64,000 nucleotides of DNA, taken from Stutzerimonas stutzeri. GTDB taxonomy: Bacteria > Pseudomonadota > Gammaproteobacteria > Pseudomonadales > Pseudomonadaceae. The stretch covers positions 930,001-994,000 of the forward strand of contig NZ_CP036186.1 in the NCBI RefSeq assembly GCF_015291885.1, in the 5' to 3' direction. Below are positions 55,953-63,618 of the stretch, piece by piece (positions within the stretch are counted from its first letter, which is position 1; every line of letters starts with the position of its first letter). The notes below the pieces were generated by a model. That model worked only from the letters and a program-made list of their open reading frames with translations. It had not been told where the DNA came from and did no database searches. Both the position numbers and the translations under genes were made by a program.

Positions 55953-57635
55953 ATGAGCAATGTTGGTAAACCTATCCTGGCTGGCCTGATCGCCGGCCTT
56001 TCGTTGCTTGGTCTGGCAGTCGCCCAGGCTGCAGCCCCAGAGATGACCGCCGAAGAGAAGGAAGCGTCCAAGCAGATCTATTTCGAGCGTTGTGCAGGTT
56101 GCCACGGCGTTCTGCGTAAAGGAGCCACGGGCAAGAATCTAGAGCCACATTGGAGCAAAACCGAAGCGGATGGCAAGAAGACCGAGGGCGGTACCCTCAA
56201 TCTGGGCACCAAGCGCCTGGAAAACATCATTGCCTATGGCACCGAAGGCGGGATGGTCAACTACGACGACATCCTGACCAAAGAAGAAATCAACATGATG
56301 GCGCGCTATATCCAGCACACGCCGGACATTCCGCCAGAGTTCTCCCTGCAGGACATGAAAGACAGCTGGAACCTGATCGTTCCGGTTGAAAAGCGTGTAA
56401 CCAAGCAGATGAACAAGATCAACCTGCAGAACGTGTTCGCCGTCACCCTGCGTGACGCGGGCAAGCTGGCCCTGATCGACGGTGATACCCACAAGATTTG
56501 GAAGGTTCTGGAAAGTGGCTATGCCGTACACATCTCCCGCATGTCCGCATCCGGTCGCTACGTGTACACCACCGGACGTGACGGCCTGACCACCATCATT
56601 GACCTCTGGCCTGAAGAACCGATGACCGTTGCGACTGTTCGCTTTGGTTCTGACATGCGCTCCGTTGACGTGTCCAAATTCGAAGGCTACGAAGACAAAT
56701 ACCTGATCGGTGGTACCTATTGGCCGCCGCAGTACAGCATTGTGGATGGTCTGACCCTGGAGCCAATCAAGGTTGTTTCCACCCGCGGCCAGACCGTCGA
56801 TGGCGAATACCACCCCGAGCCGCGCGTAGCGTCCATCGTCGCTTCGCACATCAAGCCGGAGTGGGTGGTGAACGTGAAGGAAACCGGGCAGATCATCCTG
56901 GTCGATTACACCGATCTGAAGAACCTCAAGACCACTACCATCGAGTCGGCCAAGTTCCTTCATGACGGCGGCTGGGACTACTCCAAGCGCTACTTCATGG
57001 TTGCTGCCAACGCGTCCAACAAGGTCGCTGCGGTCGACACCAAGACCGGCAAGCTGGCAGCCCTGATCGATACCGCGAAGATCCCGCACCCGGGCCGTGG
57101 CGCCAACTTCGTGCACCCGCAGTTCGGTCCGGTATGGTCCACCGGCCACCTGGGCGACGACGTGGTATCGCTCATCTCCACGCCTTCCGAGGAATCCAAG
57201 TACGCCAAGTACAAGGAGCACAACTGGAAGGTGGTACAGGAGCTGAAGATGCCGGGCGCCGGCAACCTGTTCGTCAAGACCCACCCGAAGTCGAAGCACT
57301 TCTGGGCCGACGCGCCGATGAACCCGGAGCGTGAGGTAGCCGAATCGGTGTACGTGTTCGACATGAACGACCTGAGCAAGGCACCGATCCAGCTCAACGT
57401 CGCCAAGGACTCCGGTCTGCCGGAAAGCAAGGCGATCCGCCGCGCTGTGCAGCCCGAGTACAACAAGGCGGGTGACGAAGTGTGGATCTCCCTTTGGGGC
57501 GGCAAGACCGACCAGTCCGCGATCGTGATCTATGACGACAAGACACTGAAGCTCAAGCGCGTCATCACCGACCCGGCCGTCGTCACTCCGACCGGTAAGT
57601 TCAACGTGTTCAACACCATGAACGACGTGTACTAA
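55953..57635 (+). CDS. nirS: cytochrome cd1 nitrite reductase
   Basis: A 560-residue periplasmic enzyme reducing nitrite to nitric oxide. It has a signal peptide (LIAGLIAGLSLLGLAVAQAA), a cytochrome c domain with CAGCHG near residue 49, and an eight-bladed propeller binding haem d1. Propeller His residues expected at the active site fall in VASIVASHIKPEWV and KIPHPGRGANFVHPQFG. Length matches P. stutzeri. RBS GAGAAGGA. It heads nirSTB and the haem d1 genes. Confidence 0.98.
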   Translation: MSNVGKPILAGLIAGLSLLGLAVAQAAAPEMTAEEKEASKQIYFERCAGCHGVLRKGATGKNLEPHWSKTEADGKKTEGGTLNLGTKRLENIIAYGTEGGMVNYDDILTKEEINMMARYIQHTPDIPPEFSLQDMKDSWNLIVPVEKRVTKQMNKINLQNVFAVTLRDAGKLALIDGDTHKIWKVLESGYAVHISRMSASGRYVYTTGRDGLTTIIDLWPEEPMTVATVRFGSDMRSVDVSKFEGYEDKYLIGGTYWPPQYSIVDGLTLEPIKVVSTRGQTVDGEYHPEPRVASIVASHIKPEWVVNVKETGQIILVDYTDLKNLKTTTIESAKFLHDGGWDYSKRYFMVAANASNKVAAVDTKTGKLAALIDTAKIPHPGRGANFVHPQFGPVWSTGHLGDDVVSLISTPSEESKYAKYKEHNWKVVQELKMPGAGNLFVKTHPKSKHFWADAPMNPEREVAESVYVFDMNDLSKAPIQLNVAKDSGLPESKAIRRAVQPEYNKAGDEVWISLWGGKTDQSAIVIYDDKTLKLKRVITDPAVVTPTGKFNVFNTMNDVY

Positions 57636-57660
57636 CCCGCCCGAGGATTGCCTGTTAACA

Positions 57661-57683
57661 CCCACCGCGCCTGGCGCGGTGGG
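57661..57683 (+). terminator. hairpin between nirS and nirT
   Basis: CCCACCGCGC pairs with GCGCGGTGGG around a three-base loop. There is no T tract. It is a likely mRNA 3'-stabiliser or partial terminator that keeps NirS above NirT in amount. Confidence 0.65.
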
Positions 57684-57704
57684 TCTGGCAAGGGAACAGA
57701 TTCC

Positions 57705-58310
57705 ATGACCGATAAAGACGGCAACAAGCAACAAAAGGGCGGCATCCTTGCGCTACTGCGGCGGCCGAGCACGCGCTATTCGCTCGGCGGCATTTTGATA
57801 GTGGGCATTGTTGCCGGCATCGTCTTCTGGGGCGGCTTCAACACTGCGCTTGAAGCGACCAACACCGAAACCTTCTGCATCTCCTGTCACGAGATGGGTG
57901 ACAACGTTTACCCCGAATACAAGGAAACCATTCATTACGCCAACCGCACCGGCGTGCGCGCGACCTGCCCGGACTGCCATGTGCCAAGGGACTGGACGCA
58001 CAAGATGGTGCGCAAGGTAGAAGCCTCCAAGGAGCTGTGGGGCAAGATCGTCGGCACCATCGACACCGCCGAGAAGTTCGAAGCCAAGCGGCTGACGCTG
58101 GCTCGCCGGGAGTGGGCACGGATGCGCGCATCCGATTCGCGGGAGTGCCGCAACTGCCACAGCCTGGAAAGCATGAGCTCCGACATGCAGAAACAGCGCG
58201 CTCGCAAGCAACATGAGATGGCGCGTGAAGACAACCTGACCTGCATTGCTTGCCACAAGGGCATTGCACACCACTTGCCTGAAGGCATGACCGAAGAAGA
58301 CGAAGATTGA
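57705..58310 (+). CDS. nirT: NirT, tetrahaem membrane-anchored cytochrome c
   Basis: A 201-residue NapC/NirT quinol dehydrogenase. It has one N-terminal membrane anchor (SLGGILIVGIVAGIVFWGGF) and four haem motifs: CISCHEM, CPDCHVP, CRNCHSL and CIACHKG. It passes electrons from quinol to NirS. Start at MTDKDGNKQQ, following AAGGGAA. Confidence 0.96.
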   Translation: MTDKDGNKQQKGGILALLRRPSTRYSLGGILIVGIVAGIVFWGGFNTALEATNTETFCISCHEMGDNVYPEYKETIHYANRTGVRATCPDCHVPRDWTHKMVRKVEASKELWGKIVGTIDTAEKFEAKRLTLARREWARMRASDSRECRNCHSLESMSSDMQKQRARKQHEMAREDNLTCIACHKGIAHHLPEGMTEEDED

Positions 58311-58359
58311 TCAAGCGGTCCTGGCGGGCCAGCCAACCATCGATGATGAGGAACCGACT

Positions 58360-59235
58360 ATGAAAAAGACCCTGATGGCCAGTGCGGTGGGGGCGGTGAT
58401 CGCCTTCGGAACACACGGTGCTATGGCCGCCGCGCCTGCCGATTGGAGTTCGGTGGCAGCGACCGACGTCACGCTGTTCTACCCAGGCGTGTCGCCGGTG
58501 GAATGGATCACCAAGGGTACCGAGCACGGTGGTGCGCGAGCCCTGAAAAAAGGCGAAACCTGCGCCGGCTGCCATTCCGAGGAAGCCTCCGACATGGGCG
58601 AAAAAATGGCCAGCGGCAAGAAGCTGGAGCCCAGCCCGATTGCCGGCAAGGCGCCTTTCATCAACGCCAAGGTGCAGGCTGCCAATGACGGTGAGAACCT
58701 CTACCTGCGTTTCACCTGGAAGCAGCCGGCGGCCTCCGGCGCGGCCCCGATGGACGCTGACAACCCGGTCAAGATCGCCTACATGCTCGAAGGTGGCTCC
58801 AAGGTCGAACTGGCCGAAGCGGGCGGTTGCTGGGGCAGCTGTCACGGCGATGCGCGCACCATGCCGGGCGCTGCAGACACCAAGACCAAGTACGTCAAGG
58901 ACGGCTCGCTGGCCAACGGCGTCTACTACGATCTGAACCAGTGGCGCAGCGGTGAGAACAAGGCCTTCGACGGCTACGTGGCGACCGAGCGAGTGATGGA
59001 AGGTGGTCAGGCGTTGGTCGACGCTCAGGGCAAGCTCGACGGTGATACCTGGACAGTGGTATTCACGCGCAAATTCGCTGGAGGCGAAGGTGACGTGACC
59101 CTCGCGCCGGGCAACCTCTACAACTTCGGTTTCGCCATCCACGACGACAGTGCCACCGGGCGTTACCACCACGTCTCCCTTGGCTACTCGCTGGGCATCG
59201 ATGCCCAGGGCGACATCACCGCCGCCAAGCAATAA
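58360..59235 (+). CDS. nirB: NirB, dihaem cytochrome c552
   Basis: A 291-residue periplasmic cytochrome with a signal peptide (AVGAVIAFGTHGAMA). It has the ethylbenzene dehydrogenase-like haem-binding fold in its C-terminal half (YLRFTWKQP; FAIHDDSATGRYHHVSLG). Two potential haem sites exist: CAGCH near residue 67 (normal CX2CH) and CWGSCH near 155 (CX3CH). It is part of nirSTB in P. stutzeri; its electron partner is uncertain. Confidence 0.93.
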   Translation: MKKTLMASAVGAVIAFGTHGAMAAAPADWSSVAATDVTLFYPGVSPVEWITKGTEHGGARALKKGETCAGCHSEEASDMGEKMASGKKLEPSPIAGKAPFINAKVQAANDGENLYLRFTWKQPAASGAAPMDADNPVKIAYMLEGGSKVELAEAGGCWGSCHGDARTMPGAADTKTKYVKDGSLANGVYYDLNQWRSGENKAFDGYVATERVMEGGQALVDAQGKLDGDTWTVVFTRKFAGGEGDVTLAPGNLYNFGFAIHDDSATGRYHHVSLGYSLGIDAQGDITAAKQ

Positions 59236-59252
59236 AACAGTGGCAAGCAACG

Positions 59253-59271
59253 GGCCGGCGCGATGCCGGCC
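59253..59271 (+). terminator. hairpin after nirB
   Basis: GGCCGGC pairs with GCCGGCC around a five-base loop, 17 bases after the nirB stop. It lacks a T run, but together with the promoter box downstream it separates nirSTB from nirM. Confidence 0.6.
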
Positions 59272-59332
59272 TCGTGCTGCTCATGATACGCCTACCGGCC
59301 TGCGACGGTCAGAGCCGTGCCAGTGGGATGAT

Positions 59333-59346
59333 TTGATTGCAATCAA
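59333..59346. promoter_or_regulatory. FNR/DNR box upstream of nirM
   Basis: TTGATTGCAATCAA is a perfect consensus, 209 bases before the nirM ATG, in a 320-base gap (59236-59555) that is otherwise without genes. It implies a separate transcript for nirMCFDLGH. Confidence 0.87.
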
Positions 59347-59555
59347 GGAACCGGCATAGCGGCTCATTCATTCTGAGCCTGCCCGCACAGGTCGCGACGC
59401 AGCCGTTCGAAGTCCCGGAACCCACAAACAATGACCAAGGACAAAAGGTTGCCTAGCACAAGCGGTAAATTTACCGTGCACTTGCTCAGTGCGTTTTACT
59501 GAGCACCCTTTGGGTGGGCGGTGACGTTCACCCTTTTAGCCTTGAGGAAGATCTG

Positions 59556-59870
59556 ATGAAAAAAATTCTAATCCCGATGCTCGCCCTCGGCGGCGCGCTG
59601 GCCATGCAGCCGGCGCTGGCGCAAGACGGTGAAGCGCTGTTCAAGAGCAAGCCTTGCGCGGCCTGCCACAGCGTCGACACCAAGATGGTTGGCCCGGCTC
59701 TGAAAGAAGTCGCCGCCAAGAATGCCGGCGTCGAAGGCGCTGCCGACACCCTGGCTCTGCACATCAAGAATGGCAGCCAAGGCGTTTGGGGCCCGATCCC
59801 GATGCCGCCAAACCCAGTCACCGAGGAGGAAGCCAAGATCCTCGCCGAGTGGGTTCTTAGCCTCAAGTAA
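59556..59870 (+). CDS. nirM: cytochrome c551
   Basis: A 104-residue precursor of the small periplasmic electron donor to NirS. It has a signal peptide ([21 protein letters not shown]), haem motif CAACHSV and the Met ligand in [15 protein letters not shown]. Length is as expected for Pseudomonas c551. Start at the ATG following GAGGAAG. Confidence 0.96.
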   Translation: MKKILIPMLALGGALAMQPALAQDGEALFKSKPCAACHSVDTKMVGPALKEVAAKNAGVEGAADTLALHIKNGSQGVWGPIPMPPNPVTEEEAKILAEWVLSLK

Positions 59871-59888
59871 GCTGCTCCGGAGGACGCC

Positions 59889-60230
59889 ATGACAGTTGCC
59901 CGACACGCCGTTTCACGTCTGGGGCTGGCCCTGGCGTCCTTTCTCCTGTTTCCCCTTGCTCTGGCTGCAGCGCCCGCTGCCGAGCGCCAGGCAACGCTTG
60001 ACCACCTGCTTCTTCAGGACTGTGGCTCCTGCCATGGTCTGCGCATGACCGGCGGCCTTGGCCCCGCGCTGACCCGCGAGGCGCTTGCCGGCAAACCCCG
60101 TGACAGTCTGATCGCCACCGTTACCCACGGCCGCCCTGGCACCGCCATGCCCGGCTGGAATGCCCTGCTCGACGAGCAGGACATCGCCTATCTGGTTGAC
60201 CGTCTTCTCGAAGGATATCCCAAGCCATGA
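59889..60230 (+). CDS. nirC: NirC, cytochrome c55x
   Basis: A 113-residue periplasmic monohaem cytochrome with a signal peptide and CGSCHGLRMTGGLGPALT. It is an electron carrier linked to haem d1 maturation or to NirS. RBS CGGAGG. It overlaps nirF by four bases. Confidence 0.94.
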   Translation: MTVARHAVSRLGLALASFLLFPLALAAAPAAERQATLDHLLLQDCGSCHGLRMTGGLGPALTREALAGKPRDSLIATVTHGRPGTAMPGWNALLDEQDIAYLVDRLLEGYPKP

Positions 60231-61402
60231 TTCGTCCTTTTCTGCTGTTGGCTGCGGTCGGTTTGCTTACTGCCTGTGCGCAGCAGCCTTTGCGCGGTAC
60301 CGGCGACCTCGGTGTAGTGGTGGAGCGTGCCACCGGCAGCCTGCAGATCATCGAGAGCAGCAACCAGAGCCAGATTGCCCGTATCGAAGGCCTTGGGGAT
60401 CTGTCCCATGCTTCGGTGGTGTTCTCCCGTGATCAGCGTTACGCCTATGTGTTCGGTCGTGATGGTGGGCTGACCAAGGTCGATCTGCTGCGCCATCGCA
60501 TCGACCGCCGGGTGATTCAGGGCGGCAACAGCATCGGCGGCGCGATCAGCCAGGACGGCACTCTGATAGCGGTCGGCAATTACGAGCCGGGCGGGGTCAA
60601 GGTGTTCGACGCCAAGACGCTGGAGCTGGTGGCCGACATCCCCGCCACGCCGCTGGCCGATGGCAGCCGTAATGCTCGCGTGGTCGGCGTGATCGACGTA
60701 CCCGGCCGGCGCTTCATCTACAGCCTGTTCGATACCGACGAAACCTGGCTGCTGGATTTCAGCCAGGGCAACGAGCCGCAGATCACCCGTTTCGAAGGTA
60801 TTGGTCGGCAGCCCTACGATGCACTGCTGACGCCGGAGGGTCGTTACTACATTGCCGGGCTGTTCGGCGAGGACGGCATGGCCAAGATCGATCTCTGGCA
60901 TCCCGAGCGCGGCGTCGAGCGCATTCTTGACGGCTACGGTCGGGGCGAGCAGAAACTGCCGGTCTACAAGATGCCCCACCTGGAAGGCTGGACCGTTGCA
61001 GGTAACCAGACCTTCGTACCGGCGGTCGGCCAGCATCGCGTGCTAGTGATGGACTCGCAGAATTGGCAGCAGACCGCTGCCATCGATGTAGCCGGTCAGC
61101 CGATCTTCGTCATGGCGCGGCCGGACGCTCGGCAGATATGGGTCAACTTCGCCCATCCGGACAACCACCGGGTTCAGGTCATCGACAGCGAGACTCACGA
61201 AATCATCGCCGATCTGGAGCCCGGGCCAGCCGTGCTGCACATGGAATTCACCGCCCGCGGCGATCAGCTCTGGCTGTCGGTGCGTGACGGCGAGGAGATC
61301 CAGGTCTGGGACCCTTATACCCTGAAGCTGCTCAAGCGACTGCCGGCGCACAGTCCGAGCGGCATCTTCTTCAGCAGTCGCGCCCACGAGACGGGGTTGT
61401 GA
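60227..61402 (+). CDS. nirF: NirF, haem d1 biosynthesis protein
   Basis: A 391-residue periplasmic propeller protein related to the d1 domain of NirS but without a c haem. The N-terminus is a lipoprotein signal (LLAAVGLLTACAQQP), so it is anchored to a membrane. It is required at a late step in haem d1 formation. ATG overlaps the nirC stop. Confidence 0.95.
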   Translation: MIRPFLLLAAVGLLTACAQQPLRGTGDLGVVVERATGSLQIIESSNQSQIARIEGLGDLSHASVVFSRDQRYAYVFGRDGGLTKVDLLRHRIDRRVIQGGNSIGGAISQDGTLIAVGNYEPGGVKVFDAKTLELVADIPATPLADGSRNARVVGVIDVPGRRFIYSLFDTDETWLLDFSQGNEPQITRFEGIGRQPYDALLTPEGRYYIAGLFGEDGMAKIDLWHPERGVERILDGYGRGEQKLPVYKMPHLEGWTVAGNQTFVPAVGQHRVLVMDSQNWQQTAAIDVAGQPIFVMARPDARQIWVNFAHPDNHRVQVIDSETHEIIADLEPGPAVLHMEFTARGDQLWLSVRDGEEIQVWDPYTLKLLKRLPAHSPSGIFFSSRAHETGL

Positions 61403-61403
61403 C

Positions 61404-61862
61404 ATGCATATCGACGCACTCAGCCGCCGCCTGATCGACCGCTACCAGCACGGCATGCCGCTGTGTGCCGAACCCTACCGCGCCATGGCCGAAGAGCTTG
61501 GCTGCAGCGAGGGCGAGGTGTTGGCCTGCCTCGAACAGCTGCAGGAGGACGGTGGCCTATCGCGCATCGGCCCGGTATTCGAACACAGCCGTGCCGGCGC
61601 CAGCACGCTGGTCGCGCTGGCCGTTCCCGAGGCGCGCCTGGAGCAGGTTGCGGCGCGCATCAATGCATTCCCCGAAGTGAACCACAACTACTTGCGCGAG
61701 CACCGTTACAACCTCTGGTTCGTGCTGACAGGACCGGATCGAGCGCATATCGACGCTCTGCTTGCCGAGATCGAAGCCGACACAGGGCTGGTGCCGCTCG
61801 ATCTGCCGATGCTTCACGCATTCCGCATCGACCTGGGCTTTCCGCTGGGAGATCCGTCATGA
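61404..61862 (+). CDS. nirD: NirD, sirohaem decarboxylase subunit
   Basis: A 152-residue Lrp/AsnC-like protein (LSRRLIDRYQHGMPLCAEPYRAMAEELG; EVNHNYLREHRYNLWFV). With NirL, NirG and NirH it forms the complex that decarboxylates sirohaem to didecarboxysirohaem. The helix-turn-helix-like N-terminus is ancestral and is not known to bind DNA here. Confidence 0.94.
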   Translation: MHIDALSRRLIDRYQHGMPLCAEPYRAMAEELGCSEGEVLACLEQLQEDGGLSRIGPVFEHSRAGASTLVALAVPEARLEQVAARINAFPEVNHNYLREHRYNLWFVLTGPDRAHIDALLAEIEADTGLVPLDLPMLHAFRIDLGFPLGDPS

Positions 61863-62371
61863 ACAGTTGCCTGAACGAACTGCAGGCGATGCAGTTGCGC
61901 CGCCTGCTAGAGACCGGGCTGCCACTGGCCGCGCGCCCTTATCAACGACTGGCCGAGCAGATAGGGAGCGTCGAGGAGCACGTGCTCCAGCAGATCCAGC
62001 GCTGGCAGGAAGAGGGCCTGTTCCGCCGTGTCGGTCTGGTGCTCAAGCACCGCGCCCTCGGTTTTCGCGCCAACGCCATGCTGGTAATGGATATACCGGA
62101 TGCGCAGGTGGACGAAATTGGCAGGCGCCTTGGTCAGGCGGCAGGGGTGAACCTCTGTTATCAGCGTCCGCGGCGTCTGCCGCAGTGGCCATACAACCTG
62201 TTCTGCATGGTCCACGGGCGCGAGCGTGAGCAGGTCTGCCAGCTGATCGAGCGCTTGCTGGCGGATAACGGCTTGAGCGAGGTGCCTCATCAGCTGCTGT
62301 TCAGTACGCGCGCCTTCAAGCAGTGCGGTGGCCGCTTTGCGCCGCCGCTAAGGGAAGTCGTCAATGGATGA
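61859..62371 (+). CDS. nirL: NirL, sirohaem decarboxylase subunit
   Basis: A 170-residue member of the same family as nirD, G and H (LQAMQLRRLLETGLPLAARPYQRLAEQIG; CYQRPRRLPQWPYNLFCMVHGRERE). The RPRR-x-WPYNLF motif is shared with NirH, so NirL and NirH form one pair and NirD and NirG the other. Start overlaps nirD by four bases. Confidence 0.93.
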   Translation: MNSCLNELQAMQLRRLLETGLPLAARPYQRLAEQIGSVEEHVLQQIQRWQEEGLFRRVGLVLKHRALGFRANAMLVMDIPDAQVDEIGRRLGQAAGVNLCYQRPRRLPQWPYNLFCMVHGREREQVCQLIERLLADNGLSEVPHQLLFSTRAFKQCGGRFAPPLREVVNG

Positions 62372-62807
62372 GCTAGATCGGCAACTGATCAATCGCCTGC
62401 AGCACGGTCTGCCGCTGGTACGCCATCCCTGGGAGGCTTTGGCTGAAGAATTGGGCAGCACCGCCGAGGTCTTGCGCCTGCGGGTCCAGGCCTTGCTGGA
62501 CGACGGCACGCTGACTCGCTTCGGTCCGATGTTCGATATCGATCGTCTCGGCGGTGCCTTCACGCTGGCGGCGTTGTCGGTGCCCGAGGCACGCTTCGAT
62601 GCCGTCGCCGCGCAGCTGGAAGCGATGCCAGAGGTGGCGCACAACTATCGTCGTGAGCACCAGTGGAACATGTGGTTCGTGCTTGGTTGCGAAACGCCCC
62701 AGGGCATCACCGAGACCATTGCGCGCATCGAGGCGCAAACCGGACTCACGGTGCTCAATTTGCCGAAAGAGGAAACCTTTCATGTCGGTTTGCACTTCCC
62801 CGTCTGA
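62364..62807 (+). CDS. nirG: NirG, sirohaem decarboxylase subunit
   Basis: A 147-residue Lrp/AsnC-like protein (MDELDRQLINRLQHGLPLVRHPWEALAEELG; EVAHNYRREHQWNMWFVLG). It resembles NirD most. It overlaps nirL by eight bases and nirH by 26. Confidence 0.93.
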   Translation: MDELDRQLINRLQHGLPLVRHPWEALAEELGSTAEVLRLRVQALLDDGTLTRFGPMFDIDRLGGAFTLAALSVPEARFDAVAAQLEAMPEVAHNYRREHQWNMWFVLGCETPQGITETIARIEAQTGLTVLNLPKEETFHVGLHFPV

Positions 62808-63288
62808 CGAGGGCCTGACGCGCCGCCTGATCGAGCTTACCGAGGCTGGGTTGCCACTGGTGGCCGATCCCTGGGCATGGCTTGCCGAGGAGCTTGGGAT
62901 CGACGTGGACGACACGCTTGCCCTGTTGCAACGGCTGCAGGCCGACGGTGCAATCCGCCGGGTCGCGGCGATACCCAACCACTACCGTCTCGGTTATCGA
63001 CACAACGGCATGACCGTGTGGGACGTCGACGATGCCGAGATCGCGAGATTGGGCGCGCTGATCGGCGCCCAGCCCTTCGTCAGCCACTGCTATCGCCGAC
63101 CACGTCAGGAAGGCTGGCCCTACAACCTGTTCGCCATGGTGCACGGGCGTGATGCCAGTGACATCGAGGCCTACCGCAATCAGATCCGCGCGCTGCTGGG
63201 CAATGCCTGCCGGGCAAACGACATGTTGGTATCCAGCCGTATTCTGAAGAAGACCGGTCTGCGTCTGGCTGGGCAACGCCGCGTCTGA
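62782..63288 (+). CDS. nirH: NirH, sirohaem decarboxylase subunit
   Basis: A 168-residue Lrp/AsnC-like protein (LTRRLIELTEAGLPLVADPWAWLAEELG; CYRRPRQEGWPYNLFAMVHGRD), the closest relative of NirL. It starts at MSVCTSPSDEG inside the end of nirG. It is the last gene of the nirM-to-nirH unit. Confidence 0.93.
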   Translation: MSVCTSPSDEGLTRRLIELTEAGLPLVADPWAWLAEELGIDVDDTLALLQRLQADGAIRRVAAIPNHYRLGYRHNGMTVWDVDDAEIARLGALIGAQPFVSHCYRRPRQEGWPYNLFAMVHGRDASDIEAYRNQIRALLGNACRANDMLVSSRILKKTGLRLAGQRRV

Positions 63289-63490
63289 CATCCGTACGGC
63301 GCCGTGGCGTGGCTGCGTTCAGCATCGGCTGAGCACAACCCTGCGCCAATATGACCCTCGTGTTCGCGTGTCGGATAGGCAGAATAAGCTTGTTCAAACG
63401 CCTCCAAAAAGCTGCAGCCCTCGCCACGTCTGGCCTCGCAGCGACCTATCCAGCTCCGCGGAATGCCCTACTGTAACGTTCGGGTTTTTC

Positions 63491-63504
63491 TTGATTGCCA
63501 TCAA
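63491..63504. promoter_or_regulatory. FNR/DNR box upstream of norC
   Basis: TTGATTGCCATCAA is a perfect consensus site 57 bases before the norC ATG. The promoter of the norC remnant therefore looks intact. Confidence 0.87.
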
Positions 63505-63561
63505 GCAGGTTTCGATAGCCCCCTTCTTAAACTGGCCACGCCAAGCCATGAGGAGGCGACC

Positions 63562-63618
63562 ATGTCCGAGACCTTCACCAAAGGTATGGCGGCGATTTTC
63601 AAGGTAGTTGTCGCGTGA
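63562..63618 (+). pseudogene. norC: norC 5' remnant, interrupted by an IS3-family element
   Basis: From the ATG the frame reads MSETFTKGMA, the start I recall for P. stutzeri NorC, which there continues RNIYF. Here it changes to AIFKVVVA and stops. RBS AGGAGG is eight bases upstream. NorC is the membrane-anchored cytochrome c subunit of nitric oxide reductase, normally about 146 residues. The break is near 63591. The rest of norC and norB are not in the window. The identification rests on ten residues, the promoter box and the position after nirH. Confidence 0.75.

Noticed and set aside
56139..57734. 531-codon open frame antisense to nirS
   Set aside because: Shadow of nirS codon use; no recognisable domain.
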